Below are positions 7,948 through 17,199 of a DNA stretch of 34,268 nt, piece by piece (position 1 is the first letter of the stretch; the number at the start of each line of letters is the position of its first letter). Location: NCBI GenBank assembly GCA_944326795.1, contig CALVFJ010000017.1:1-34268 (forward strand). Direction: 5' to 3'. The position numbers were made by a program, and so were the translations under genes. Source of the DNA: an uncultured Erysipelotrichaceae bacterium. Lineage in GTDB: Bacteria; Bacillota_I; Bacilli_A; Erysipelotrichales; Erysipelotrichaceae. The notes under the pieces were generated by a model, which was given only the letters and a program-made list of their open reading frames with translations, had not been told where the DNA came from and ran no database searches.

Positions 7948-9252
7948 TTATTTTTTGATCAATAAACTTATTGTTTCAACATGTGGGGTCTGTGCAAACA
8001 TATCATAGGTCAAGATCTTCTTAACATCATAATTAGTTTTTAGCATCATTAGATTTTTGCCCAAAGTACTCGGATTACATGATACATAAATTATTTTGTT
8101 TGGCAGCTTCTCTTTTATTGCTTTGATCATTGTTTCATCTAAACCCGTTCGAGGTGGATCAACCAATAATACATCTATAGGTTCAGTAATTTTTTTCAAT
8201 TCATCACCTGCATCATTAACAACGAATTTAATATTCTTGATACCATTTTTTTGGGCATTATCTCTTGCGTTTTTGATCGCATTTTCTACGTTTTCAATCG
8301 CAATGATCCTTTTGCATTGCGCTGATGCCATCAAGCTCATGGCTCCGATACCACAATAAGCTTCTACCATCAAATCACAATCATTGCCCAGCATATTCAA
8401 TACTTCATGATAAATATTTTTAGCTTGCTCTAAATTTAATTGAAAAAATGAATTTGGTAGCAGGCGCAATTCGATATCATCTATTTTAAATTCCAGAAAT
8501 CTTTGCTTAGCTAAATGTTTAAAATTACTGCTCATGATTTCTAAATTATTTTTAGCTGTATTGACATTTTGATAGATACTGATGATCTTAGGATTTTTTT
8601 TCAACATTTCCACGATTTGCGGATCGATCTGTTGCTTACCGGTCACCAATGTAACTTGATAATGATCATCAAAGCCACGGATCACCAAATAACGGTATCC
8701 TTTGCCAATTGATGGATTATAATCTCGACATTGATAACGATTTAATACATCTATGACATATTTGCGAATTTCCTCTAAGCCTTTTTCGTGAACCACACAA
8801 TGATTTAGATATACCAAATGATTGGAATTAGCTTTATACATGCCGCTGCACAGCTTTTGATTGATCGTTTTCAGTGGTAGCTTTAACTGATTGCGATAAT
8901 ACAATTTTTTAGTTGGAACCGTTGATTTGACCAATGATGGATCTAATTGCGCATACTTAATCATAGCTTCTTTTACCATCTGCTGCTTATAGGATAATTG
9001 TTTACTATAGCGATAGTTCATCAAAGCACACGCTTTACAACGATCATATATTCGGCACACTGGATCACAGCGATAAATACTAGGAACAATGACCCGTGCC
9101 AGTTGTGCCTTATAGTATGTTCCATGATCTTCTATGTTTTTTATCTCAACTTCTTCATCAAGCAAAGTACCATCTATAAAAACGATCTTATCATTAAGAT
9201 ATCCGATGCCTTCGCCATTGATACCCATTTTTACGATCTTAATTTTATCCAT
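7948..9252 (-). CDS. 23S rRNA (uracil-5-)-methyltransferase, RlmCD/RumA type, paralogue 2
   Basis: The 434-aa second member of the family has an N-terminal TRAM domain (GINGEGIGYLNDKIVFIDG), an iron-sulfur cluster motif CDPVCRIYDRCKACAL, the SAM pocket VEAYCGIGAMSL, DPPRTGLD, and YVSCNPSTL followed by HVETISLL with the catalytic Cys and Glu. All catalytic residues are present, so it looks active. It differs enough from paralogue 1 that the two probably modify different uridines; firmicutes often carry two such genes. A 14-nt gap to the PHP gene and an 11-nt gap from the DHHW gene suggest co-transcription. Confidence 0.88.
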   Translation of the reverse strand: MDKIKIVKMGINGEGIGYLNDKIVFIDGTLLDEEVEIKNIEDHGTYYKAQLARVIVPSIYRCDPVCRIYDRCKACALMNYRYSKQLSYKQQMVKEAMIKYAQLDPSLVKSTVPTKKLYYRNQLKLPLKTINQKLCSGMYKANSNHLVYLNHCVVHEKGLEEIRKYVIDVLNRYQCRDYNPSIGKGYRYLVIRGFDDHYQVTLVTGKQQIDPQIVEMLKKNPKIISIYQNVNTAKNNLEIMSSNFKHLAKQRFLEFKIDDIELRLLPNSFFQLNLEQAKNIYHEVLNMLGNDCDLMVEAYCGIGAMSLMASAQCKRIIAIENVENAIKNARDNAQKNGIKNIKFVVNDAGDELKKITEPIDVLLVDPPRTGLDETMIKAIKEKLPNKIIYVSCNPSTLGKNLMMLKTNYDVKKILTYDMFAQTPHVETISLLIKK

Positions 9253-9263
9253 ATCTTCATCCT

Positions 9264-10361
9264 TTAATTTAAAAATACTAAATTGCTGTCACTTACAAAA
9301 CTATCAACACTATAGATGATATAAACATCATCATTATCTTCGATATATTCATTTAGATCTTGACGGAAATAGCGCAGATCTACCATCTCAATTTCTTCAT
9401 ATTCACTGATCAAATACGGGATCAAGATATGGGCATATGAATCTTTGATGATAAAAGCTTTTTTCCCATTTTCAACAGATGTAGAAATCTTAACATACGC
9501 ATGGTTACCGTCCTCGTAATAAGTATACTTATCTTTAGCTTTTAATGCTTCATCCATATAGATAGAATCATATTCCTCCCCATCTAGTTCGATCTGCATT
9601 TTCACTTCAATTTTATCTAGAGGATCGATTCGGTATATATCATCACCTTCATACCAAAAAGTGCCTGCTTTTGAACATAAAGTGCCTTTAAAATTCTCTG
9701 CAACCAGTTCAAAGATAAATTTATTAGGATCCTTATTTAAAACCTGCTGACAAATAGCTTCATAGCCAACCAGCGCACCTTTTTCATTCCAATGATGATC
9801 AGTTTTAAAATATTGACCGCTTTGTTTTGCTAAGCTCTCAACCAATTTTATATTATTAGCTTCAACATTATTATAAGCATGATCGATGATTGCTAACTGA
9901 TCATAGTTATAACTAAATGTTGGTAATAATTCGTCATTAATAGCAGCAGCAGTTGGGATCAGCATAAAATTAACATTTTCATGTTTTTTAGCAAAATTAT
10001 TCACATAACCAATATTTTTGCTTAACAACGCACTATTATATGACAATCCTTGACTAATCAAATTTTGATCTTTAGCATAATATACTCCATTATTGGCAAT
10101 ATTTAAAGTAAGCTGTTGATAAAATGACTTTAGCATGATCCATTGATCCCGAAAAACAAACTGATCATTAAAATATGTATCAAACTCTTCATCAAAGTCA
10201 TCATCAAATACATTTTTTAGATTTATCTGTGGCATCGTAGCCAAATAGCGGTTTTCATTTTCAGAAAATTCTTTATCTTTATTAAATACATTAAGAATGG
10301 CAAAACTAAATATAAAAATTAAAAATAAGCTAATAGTAATATATTGAATCTTTCTTTTCAT
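9264..10361 (-). CDS. DHHW-family protein, partner of the MBOAT acyltransferase
   Basis: The 365-aa protein has an N-terminal signal anchor (residues about 5-26) and an extracellular SGNH-like domain. FSENENRYLATMP and the later TDHHWNEKGALVGYEA are the DHHW (AlgJ/AlgX-like) signature; the His-His pair is part of the presumed catalytic site. In related two-gene systems this protein works outside the membrane with an MBOAT to O-acylate an exopolysaccharide or cell-wall polymer. The MBOAT gene ends 3 nt upstream, which supports the pair. The polymer being modified is unknown. Confidence 0.8.
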   Translation of the reverse strand: MKRKIQYITISLFLIFIFSFAILNVFNKDKEFSENENRYLATMPQINLKNVFDDDFDEEFDTYFNDQFVFRDQWIMLKSFYQQLTLNIANNGVYYAKDQNLISQGLSYNSALLSKNIGYVNNFAKKHENVNFMLIPTAAAINDELLPTFSYNYDQLAIIDHAYNNVEANNIKLVESLAKQSGQYFKTDHHWNEKGALVGYEAICQQVLNKDPNKFIFELVAENFKGTLCSKAGTFWYEGDDIYRIDPLDKIEVKMQIELDGEEYDSIYMDEALKAKDKYTYYEDGNHAYVKISTSVENGKKAFIIKDSYAHILIPYLISEYEEIEMVDLRYFRQDLNEYIEDNDDVYIIYSVDSFVSDSNLVFLN

Positions 10362-10364
10362 AAA

Positions 10365-11750
10365 CTAAAACCTAAAATATAAAAATGGATTATAAGTAGC
10401 ATCACAAATAAATGCCACGCACAAAAACATCATGACCATGACCCAAACTGGAACCAATACTTCCAAATTTCGATTATGGCGTAGCGGGTTAAATGAAGTA
10501 TAAATGATAGGTGTGCTAGCTAGCATACAAACCACCAATAAAAAGATATTATTTCGCAAATAATACAAAAATAGATCATTGATCAGTACCGGCTGCTCAA
10601 ACATCATCCGAAGATAATCAACAATGCTAGAAATATCAGTAAAGGCAAATAATACCCAACCAATCAATATCAGTATCAAAGCATAGCAATGACGAAAAAA
10701 ACTAGGTAATTTTGCTAATAACTTCAAGCCAATGATCTTTTCAAAAATCAAGATCATTCCATAAAATAAGCCCCAAAGAATAAAGTTCCAACTAGCTCCA
10801 TGCCAAAATCCAGTAAGCATCCAAACGATCAATAAATTGCGACATGTTTTGAACAGGCCGCTTCTGCTCCCGCCTAAAGGTATATACACATAATCCCTAA
10901 ACCATGTGCTAAGTGATATATGCCAACGTCGCCAAAAATCGGTAATGCTGCTAGCAATGTATGGATAATTAAAGTTTTCTAAGAAATCAAAGCCAAACAT
11001 CTTGCCCAAACCAATTGCCATATCGCTATAACCGCTAAAATCAAAATAAATCTGAAAGGCATAGGCAATGATACCTAACCATGCCAAAGCCATGGACATT
11101 TGATCTTTGCTCGTTGAATTGATGGCTTCCCATAGTATTCCAGCATTATTAGCTAATAGGACCTTTTTAGCTAAACCAGTTACGAAGCGTTTTATTCCTT
11201 CATAAAATTGATCAGCACTTTCCAGACGATATTCCAATTGCTTAGCAATATCCTTATATCTAACGATTGGCCCAGCAATTAATTGCGGAAAACACGTTAC
11301 ATAGCAAATAAAATTAACCATGCTTTTTTGCTCATCCGCTTGTTTACGATATATATCGATTGGATAAGACATCGCTTGGAAGGTATAAAAAGAAATTCCA
11401 ACAGGTAAAGGTAAATTTAAAGGTTTTAATATTTCATATCCAAAACTATTAATTATTCCCACAAAAAAATCATAATATTTGAAAAAGCCCAATATACCTA
11501 AATTAAATATCACGACCATAATTAATATTTTTTTAGCTTTTGCCTGATCATTTGCCAAGATATGACCAAAATAGTAGTTGATAACACAGCTAAAAATCAT
11601 CAAAATAATATATTTTGGCTCCGACCAACCATAAAAAAACAAACTAACGATCAATAATGCCAAATTACGATATTTGCTTGGTACAAGCTTCATTATACAT
11701 AAAGTCAGCGGAAAATAAGCAAACAAAAACACTAAACTACTAAAAACCAT
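10365..11750 (-). CDS. MBOAT-family O-acyltransferase (AlgI/DltB-like)
   Basis: This 461-aa polytopic membrane protein has about ten or more hydrophobic segments. The diagnostic loop ITDFWRRWHISLSTWFRDYV followed by YIPLGGSR, and the conserved membrane His in GFWHGASWNFILWGLFYG, place it with AlgI/PatA-type MBOAT proteins. It would carry an acyl (likely acetyl) group across the membrane for the DHHW protein encoded 3 nt downstream. No strong ribosome-binding site precedes the ATG at 11750. The gene starts 11 nt after xpt, so it may be read through from xpt. Confidence 0.88.
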   Translation of the reverse strand: MVFSSLVFLFAYFPLTLCIMKLVPSKYRNLALLIVSLFFYGWSEPKYIILMIFSCVINYYFGHILANDQAKAKKILIMVVIFNLGILGFFKYYDFFVGIINSFGYEILKPLNLPLPVGISFYTFQAMSYPIDIYRKQADEQKSMVNFICYVTCFPQLIAGPIVRYKDIAKQLEYRLESADQFYEGIKRFVTGLAKKVLLANNAGILWEAINSTSKDQMSMALAWLGIIAYAFQIYFDFSGYSDMAIGLGKMFGFDFLENFNYPYIASSITDFWRRWHISLSTWFRDYVYIPLGGSRSGLFKTCRNLLIVWMLTGFWHGASWNFILWGLFYGMILIFEKIIGLKLLAKLPSFFRHCYALILILIGWVLFAFTDISSIVDYLRMMFEQPVLINDLFLYYLRNNIFLLVVCMLASTPIIYTSFNPLRHNRNLEVLVPVWVMVMMFLCVAFICDATYNPFLYFRF

Positions 11751-11761
11751 AACATTTATTA

Positions 11762-12346
11762 TTAATCTTTATGAAAAAAGATTTCTCCTGTTTGATCATC
11801 CATTGACTCAATGATAGCTAATGATTCCAATTGATATCCAAGATTTCGAATTATCTTACCGCCATTTTGAAATCCTTTTTCTATCACGATCCCGATGCCA
11901 GCTACTTTTGCATCTGCTTGTTGAACGATGGAAATAAGTCCTTGTAACGCACATCCATTAGCTAAAAAATCATCGATGATCAAAATATTTTCTTGCGGTC
12001 TGATAAATTTTTTTGACACTATGACTTGATTTACGGTCTTATGTGTGAATGATTCTACTTCTACGCTTAATACATCACCTTCGATATTGATGCTCTTGCT
12101 TTTTTTGGCAAATAACATCGGTACCCCAAATTCTTTGGCACACATGCAAGCAATACCGATACCTGATGATTCGATTGTTAGGATCTTATCAACTTTTTGG
12201 GTCTTGAATCTTTCTTTAAATTCTTTTGCAATATCTTCCAATAATTCTACGTCCATTTGATGATTCAAAAAACTATCAACTTTTAATACATTGCCTTTGG
12301 CAACAACGCCATCTTTTAAAATTCTTTTTTCTAAAAAATTCATCAT
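11762..12346 (-). CDS. xpt: Xanthine phosphoribosyltransferase
   Basis: The 194-aa protein matches Xpt along its whole length. It begins MNFLEKRILKDG, has FLNHQMDVELL, the hood region KILTIESSGIGIA, and the PRPP-binding loop ILIIDDFLANGCALQG in place of the usual DDFLANG. It converts xanthine and PRPP to XMP for salvage. Two ATGs (12346 and 12343) follow an AAAGGA site and both are possible. No purine riboswitch is visible in its 5' region, unlike the xpt-pbuX operon of B. subtilis; here the riboswitch is on the neighbouring permease operon. Confidence 0.93.
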   Translation of the reverse strand: MMNFLEKRILKDGVVAKGNVLKVDSFLNHQMDVELLEDIAKEFKERFKTQKVDKILTIESSGIGIACMCAKEFGVPMLFAKKSKSINIEGDVLSVEVESFTHKTVNQVIVSKKFIRPQENILIIDDFLANGCALQGLISIVQQADAKVAGIGIVIEKGFQNGGKIIRNLGYQLESLAIIESMDDQTGEIFFHKD

Positions 12347-12401
12347 TTGTTTCCTTTCTGTTTATGTATTATATCAAATAAACTAATAAATAAAAATAAT
12401 A

Positions 12402-12427
12402 GATGTGGCTTATGATCAAGCCACATC
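12402..12427 (-). terminator. Terminator of the purine-oxidation operon
   Basis: A perfect 10-bp stem GATGTGGCTT (12402-12411) / AAGCCACATC (12418-12427) is followed on the minus strand by a T-rich tail. It overlaps the mocA stop codon and separates the operon from xpt. Confidence 0.8.
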
Positions 12428-12964
12428 ATCTTGACAATCAATATCCTTCAGTTCAACAAACGCAATGGAACATTTAATGATGCAATCCTCATTACGCAAA
12501 GCAATCCTTTTTGCTCCTTGATCGCCTTCAAGCATCATTATATCTTTAAAATAACGATCAGGAAAAATCATTGGGTTTTTGATATTTCCATCATAAGCAC
12601 AAATGATATGTTTTCCATCGGCCATGTTAACCATTTTTATTATGCTTTCTGCTTTAAGATAAGGCATATCTCCTACCAAAAACATGATCTGCTTGCTATC
12701 AGCTAAATGATCGACAGCAAGCTTGATAGATGAAGATAAGCCTAAAGCAGCTTGATGATTAAATATCGTCTCAAAACCATATCGTTTAGCTAGTTCAATG
12801 ATTTCTGGATATTGAGTCACCACCAACACCTTGTCAAACGCTTGTTTATCGATCTTTATCAATGTATGTTCAATCAAGGGCTTTCCTTTCCATACGTATA
12901 ATAATTTATTAGTAGCAAAGCGTCGACTAAAACCAGATGCTAATATTACTAGATCAATCTTCAT
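12416..12964 (-). CDS. mocA: Molybdenum cofactor cytidylyltransferase (MocA-like)
   Basis: The 182-aa nucleotidyltransferase has the MocA signature: LASGFSRRFATNKLL at the N-terminus (dinucleotide-binding loop with the key Arg and Lys), ALGLSSSIKLAV, the metal-binding FLVGDMPYL, and NPMIFPDRYF with EGDQGAKRI. MocA attaches CMP to molybdopterin to give the dinucleotide form used by the xanthine oxidase family. The gene overlaps the end of the Mo subunit gene by 11 nt and is the last of the operon. It probably both makes the cofactor and helps insert it. Confidence 0.88.
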   Translation of the reverse strand: MKIDLVILASGFSRRFATNKLLYVWKGKPLIEHTLIKIDKQAFDKVLVVTQYPEIIELAKRYGFETIFNHQAALGLSSSIKLAVDHLADSKQIMFLVGDMPYLKAESIIKMVNMADGKHIICAYDGNIKNPMIFPDRYFKDIMMLEGDQGAKRIALRNEDCIIKCSIAFVELKDIDCQDDVA

Positions 12965-15230
12965 CTTTTTGTAGTAAGACCTTTTGTGGCGTTATCGGCA
13001 AAGTTCTTATATATGTTCCTGTTGCATGAGCAACTGCACTAGCGATCGCTGGCGATGGCGTATTGATAACGACCTCTCCAATTGATTTTGCGCCAAACGG
13101 ACCATTATCCTCATAGCTGCTTTCAAAAGCTACCCTAATGCTACCAACATCTAAACGGGTAGGAATCTTATATTGCATGAAAGAATTATTACGCATCATG
13201 CCTTTTGGAGTGTAGCTTATATCTTCAAACAGAGCCATGCCAATGCCCTGAGCTATTCCACCTTCGGTTTGGATACGTGCGAGATTTGTGTTGATGACCG
13301 TACCACAATCAACCACGGCAACATAATCATTGACGCTAATTTTACCAGTAAGCTTATCAACATCAACTTCTGCTATTCCTGCCATAAATGGTGGCGGTGA
13401 CGTTGGCGATACATGTGAAGCACTAGCAATCAAGACCTTACCTTTTCCTCCAGCAAAGCAACGATTTGCAAATTCCTGCAGGCTGATTGCTTTATCATCT
13501 TCAATAGCAATGATCATCTTGCCATCAAAGCTGATATGCTCTGGCTCAACATTTAGCAAAACACTAGCCTCATCGATAATTTGATGTTTTAACAAATTAC
13601 AAGCTTTTACCACTGACATGCCTGTTACATAAGTGGTAGCGCTAGCATAAGATCCTGTATCATAAGGTGAAAAATCCGTATCGACACCTTGGGTAACAAT
13701 CTGATCGACATCACATTCTAAACATTCAGCCGCCATTTGCGCCAAGACCGTATCACAACCTGTTCCCATATCGGTAGCGCCTATCGCTAAGGTATAAAAA
13801 CCATCATCCTGCAGTTTGATCTCAACTGCAGCAATATCAACATTGGCTATACCTGATCCTTGCATAGAAATTGCAACACCTAAACCTCTGACCTTATCAC
13901 CAAGATCTACACGCAAAGGCTTATTTTTATAATCGATCATTTCCATTGCTTTAGCAAGACAACGATCCAAGGCACAGCTATTTAAAAATTCATTATAATA
14001 CATTGGCATCGTTTCATTTTCTTTTACCATGTTCTTAAACCTTAGCTCACAAGGATCGATACCTAATTCATCGGCTAGTTCATTGACGATCGATTCAACG
14101 GCAAACTGTCCTTGCGTTGCTCCGTATCCGCGATACGCTCCAGCCGTCATCGTATTGGTATAAACGACATCACAACTAAAACGTGCTGCTTTGATATGAT
14201 TATATAAAGGCAATGACTTATGTCCAGACAAGCCTACAGTTGTCGAACCATGCTCACCATATGCACCAGTATTAGATAAAGTATAAAGATCAATAGCCTG
14301 GATGATACCATCTTTGCTTGCCCCGATCGTCACTTGCATCTGCATCTCATGACGCGAATTGCTAGCCGTAAAAGTTTCTTCTCTAGAATAAATGATCTTA
14401 CTAGGTTTTTTTAATTTCCATGTAACAAAGGCTGCAAATATTTCACAACAACCAGTTTGTTTTGCCCCAAAGCCGCCACCTATCCTAGGTTTTATGACCC
14501 TGATCTTGCTTTTGGGGATCTCTAATGCATTGCTTAAGATCCGTCGTATATGAAAAGGAACCTGGGTAGAACTAACGCAACTCAAACGCCCATAAGTATC
14601 GATATAAGCGAATGAGCGCATCGTTTCCATCATTGCTTGCGCATTAGCTTTGGTATGATAAGTTCTTGTCAATACTATATCGCATGTGCGCATTATCTCA
14701 TCAACATCATTATAAATTGTTACATCATGTGAGCAAATGTTGCGCAAGCGCTCATTACCAATCTCACATAATAATTTATAATCATCTTCGTTATGAACAA
14801 TAATTTTATTATCAATTGCTTTTCTAAAATCTAAAAGCGGTTCATAAACTTCATATTCCACCTTGATCAACTTCATGGCTTTTAAGGCGGTTTCTTCATT
14901 GCATGCAACTACCAAGGCAACTTCATCACCTACATAGCGCACGATCTGATCTAAGATCTTTCGATCATAAGGCGAAGGTTCTGGATATGTTTGCCCGGCA
15001 AGCGTAAAGCGTGAAGATGGAACATCTTTATAAGTAAAAATGGCTTCAACACCGGGTATCCTCATAGCAATCGTCGTATCGATATTTAAGATTTTTGCAT
15101 AAGCATGAGGTGATCTTAGTATTTTTATAACCAAACAATCTTTCAGCGCTAGATCTTCAGTAAAGACCGGCTGTCCGCTCAATAATGCATAAGCATCTTT
15201 TTTTACCGTAGGTTTATTGATCTGCTTCAT
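12954..15230 (-). CDS. xdhA: Xanthine dehydrogenase / purine hydroxylase, molybdopterin-binding subunit
   Basis: The 758-aa protein has the two Ald_Xan_dh_C domains. Visible landmarks are SRFTLAGQTYPEPSPYD near the end of domain a, RIGGGFGAKQ (Mo-pterin contact), GAYRGYGATQGQFAVES with the substrate Arg region, TDMGTGCDTVLAQMAAE, and near the C-terminus FGAKSIGEVVINTPSP with the Glu that acts as general base. It hydroxylates purines (hypoxanthine or xanthine) at the Mo site. An AAGGAGG site inside the preceding gene and a 17-nt overlap show translational coupling. The purine substrate is inferred from the permease, the riboswitch and xpt nearby. Confidence 0.9.
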   Translation of the reverse strand: MKQINKPTVKKDAYALLSGQPVFTEDLALKDCLVIKILRSPHAYAKILNIDTTIAMRIPGVEAIFTYKDVPSSRFTLAGQTYPEPSPYDRKILDQIVRYVGDEVALVVACNEETALKAMKLIKVEYEVYEPLLDFRKAIDNKIIVHNEDDYKLLCEIGNERLRNICSHDVTIYNDVDEIMRTCDIVLTRTYHTKANAQAMMETMRSFAYIDTYGRLSCVSSTQVPFHIRRILSNALEIPKSKIRVIKPRIGGGFGAKQTGCCEIFAAFVTWKLKKPSKIIYSREETFTASNSRHEMQMQVTIGASKDGIIQAIDLYTLSNTGAYGEHGSTTVGLSGHKSLPLYNHIKAARFSCDVVYTNTMTAGAYRGYGATQGQFAVESIVNELADELGIDPCELRFKNMVKENETMPMYYNEFLNSCALDRCLAKAMEMIDYKNKPLRVDLGDKVRGLGVAISMQGSGIANVDIAAVEIKLQDDGFYTLAIGATDMGTGCDTVLAQMAAECLECDVDQIVTQGVDTDFSPYDTGSYASATTYVTGMSVVKACNLLKHQIIDEASVLLNVEPEHISFDGKMIIAIEDDKAISLQEFANRCFAGGKGKVLIASASHVSPTSPPPFMAGIAEVDVDKLTGKISVNDYVAVVDCGTVINTNLARIQTEGGIAQGIGMALFEDISYTPKGMMRNNSFMQYKIPTRLDVGSIRVAFESSYEDNGPFGAKSIGEVVINTPSPAIASAVAHATGTYIRTLPITPQKVLLQKDED

Positions 15231-15690
15231 TTTTGCCTCCTTGATGACGGTTTAGATATTTAGTAATAGCTCTTAATTGTCCCATATAGCCAGTACAGCG
15301 ACAAAGATTGCCAGCTAAATAATTTTTGATCATCTCTTCCGTCGGATGTTGCAATTCTTTTTCCATCGCCAACACGTTCATGATCAAACCTGGCGAACAA
15401 AAACCACATTGCTCAGCTCCTTCATTAGCCATGAAATAAGCAAATGCTTCAGCGTCTTTTTTCAAACCTTCTAATGTCGTTATCTCATGACCATCACATT
15501 TTGCACATAGCATTGAGCAAGATAAGATTGGTTTGTTATCTAACCATACCGTACATAAGCCACAATTGCTGGTCTCACATCCTCTTTTTACACTGTAAAA
15601 CCCATGATAGCGTAAAAAATCAAGCAATAGCATATCACAAGCAACATCGTCGCTAATCATCTTTCCATTTACTCTTATATTGATCTTCAT
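15214..15690 (-). CDS. xdhC: Xanthine dehydrogenase, 2Fe-2S subunit
   Basis: The 158-aa protein carries both expected clusters. The N-terminal ferredoxin-type set is Cys38, Cys43, Cys46 and Cys58 (GCETSNCGLC then SC); the C-terminal helical set is Cys95, Cys98, Cys130 and Cys132 (CGFC and CRCTGY). It moves electrons from the Mo site to FAD. Its ATG overlaps the stop of the FAD gene (TAATG), with a GGAGAA site. All eight Cys are present, so it is expected to be functional. Confidence 0.95.
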   Translation of the reverse strand: MKINIRVNGKMISDDVACDMLLLDFLRYHGFYSVKRGCETSNCGLCTVWLDNKPILSCSMLCAKCDGHEITTLEGLKKDAEAFAYFMANEGAEQCGFCSPGLIMNVLAMEKELQHPTEEMIKNYLAGNLCRCTGYMGQLRAITKYLNRHQGGKNEADQ

Positions 15691-16454
15691 TATTGTTCTC
15701 CAATCTTATTTAAGGCCTTAAGACATAAGCCATAGCTCAAAGCTTCACGATATTCTTTGCTAGCACGCATATTCCCGCTGCATTCGACTTGAGCTTTAAG
15801 CTTATTAGCTATTTCTTCATTATTATTTCCTGTAATGCTATATTGCTTTGCTTTTTGCGGTCTTGCCCCAACAGTGATCAAATATTCATCACCCCTTTGC
15901 CAAACGCTAAGATTTAGGGCTGAAATATCCGTAGCACTATTACGATGGCAAATAAAGCAACGTTTATCATGATCTTTATATATTATGATATGAGTGATGA
16001 TATCTCTTTGAAAATCACTGTTTACAAAATCAACAATATCCATCTTTCCGCCATGATATAAAACAATCTCACACTTTAAGCACATCAAGGCACAAAGAAT
16101 ATCTGAAAAACCAAAGCGCGAAAAAACGCTTCCGCCTATCGTTGCTAGATTACGAAATTGCACCCCTACTATATCTTTGATAGCATCTTTCATGACATCA
16201 TGTGTCCATAAATTTAGCTTTTGATGAACCTCAAGCTGGCGCAAGGTAACATTGGCACCGATCACAAAGCTTTTTTCATCTTCAATTATCTTATCTAAAT
16301 CCAGATCAGAAAGATCGATACCTACTGGTATCGTCCTATCTTCCATTTTAAGCCAAAGCATACCAGCGATGATCTGATTATTTTTATTTTTTTGTAAAAG
16401 TTCATAAGCTTCTGCTAAACTTTTGACTTTTTGATATTGTTGGATCCTAAGCAT
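15690..16454 (-). CDS. xdhB: Xanthine dehydrogenase, FAD-binding subunit
   Basis: The 254-aa protein has the FAD_binding_5 and CO_deh_flav_C layout: NNQIIAGMLWLKM (a changed form of the usual AGGTDLL loop), FRNLATIGGSVFSRFGFSDI that binds the flavin pyrophosphate, and a C-terminal CSGNMRASKEYREAL. It passes electrons to NAD or another acceptor. The first FAD loop has lost the double Gly (AGM instead of AGG), which may reflect a divergent acceptor or FAD contact. A strong AGGAGG site precedes the start, 1 nt after the ABC ATPase gene. Confidence 0.87.
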   Translation of the reverse strand: MLRIQQYQKVKSLAEAYELLQKNKNNQIIAGMLWLKMEDRTIPVGIDLSDLDLDKIIEDEKSFVIGANVTLRQLEVHQKLNLWTHDVMKDAIKDIVGVQFRNLATIGGSVFSRFGFSDILCALMCLKCEIVLYHGGKMDIVDFVNSDFQRDIITHIIIYKDHDKRCFICHRNSATDISALNLSVWQRGDEYLITVGARPQKAKQYSITGNNNEEIANKLKAQVECSGNMRASKEYREALSYGLCLKALNKIGEQ

Positions 16455-16455
16455 C

Positions 16456-17199
16456 TTAACCTCCTATGTCAATAATTTGTTCCGGATATATCTGTTGATA
16501 TAATCCTTTTAGTTCTTCTTTCATATTTCCTGTATTTTTATCAAGCTTAGCCATGATCTTACCTTGATGCATGAAGATGATCTTATCGCCATATTTTAAC
16601 GCAAGATGTGGATCATGGATGCTCATTAATATGCTATATCCTTCTTTAACCATAATTTGTGCTTGCTGTAAAAACAAATGTTGTTTATAAAAATCTAAGT
16701 ATGTACATGGCTCATCCATCAATACGCATCGTGCTTCTTGAATAAAGCAGCGGCAAAGATAGACGATCTGTAATTGCCCGCCGCTTATCTCGCTGATCTT
16801 TTTTTCCGCCAAAGCCTCGATCTTAAATTTTTTCATGATCCTAATAGCTTTAGCTTTATCTTCAATAGTAGGCAATTGAAAAAATTTCATAAAACGATTG
16901 CGTCCACTTATGACAACTTCCCAGCACTTGATATCATCTACTATATTTTTGATTTGCGGCAAATATGCAAAAATTTCTGCTTTTTGCCGCCATGTCATTT
17001 GATCAATATCCTTGCCATCAGCACATATCATTCCCTCCGCAAGCAATAGATGACCTAATAAACTTTTGATAAGCGTAGTTTTCCCACAACCATTTTCTCC
17101 TAAAAGCATGATCATCTGTCCATCTTCAATTTCAAAAGATATATCTTCAATGATCATTTTATCATGGATCTTTGTGCTTATATTAGATATTTCAATCAT
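16456..17199 (-). CDS. ABC transporter ATP-binding protein, FecE/BtuD type
   Basis: The 247-aa ATPase has Walker A GENGCGKTT (34-42), the signature SEISGGQLQIVYLCRCF, Walker B CVLMDEPCTYLDF and the switch His in SIHDPHLAL. It belongs to the cobalamin/siderophore/molybdate (type II importer) family by similarity of layout and by its partner permease. It overlaps the permease gene by 4 nt. Lying between this permease and three Mo-enzyme subunits, it most likely powers molybdate or tungstate uptake, as in the MolBCA system; this is inference. Confidence 0.88.
   Translation of the reverse strand: MIEISNISTKIHDKMIIEDISFEIEDGQMIMLLGENGCGKTTLIKSLLGHLLLAEGMICADGKDIDQMTWRQKAEIFAYLPQIKNIVDDIKCWEVVISGRNRFMKFFQLPTIEDKAKAIRIMKKFKIEALAEKKISEISGGQLQIVYLCRCFIQEARCVLMDEPCTYLDFYKQHLFLQQAQIMVKEGYSILMSIHDPHLALKYGDKIIFMHQGKIMAKLDKNTGNMKEELKGLYQQIYPEQIIDIGG

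Noticed and set aside
11762..12430. Possible purine riboswitch before xpt
   Set aside because: The 5' region of xpt (12,347-12,415) shows no purine aptamer core. The only hairpin there is the terminator of the upstream mocA gene.
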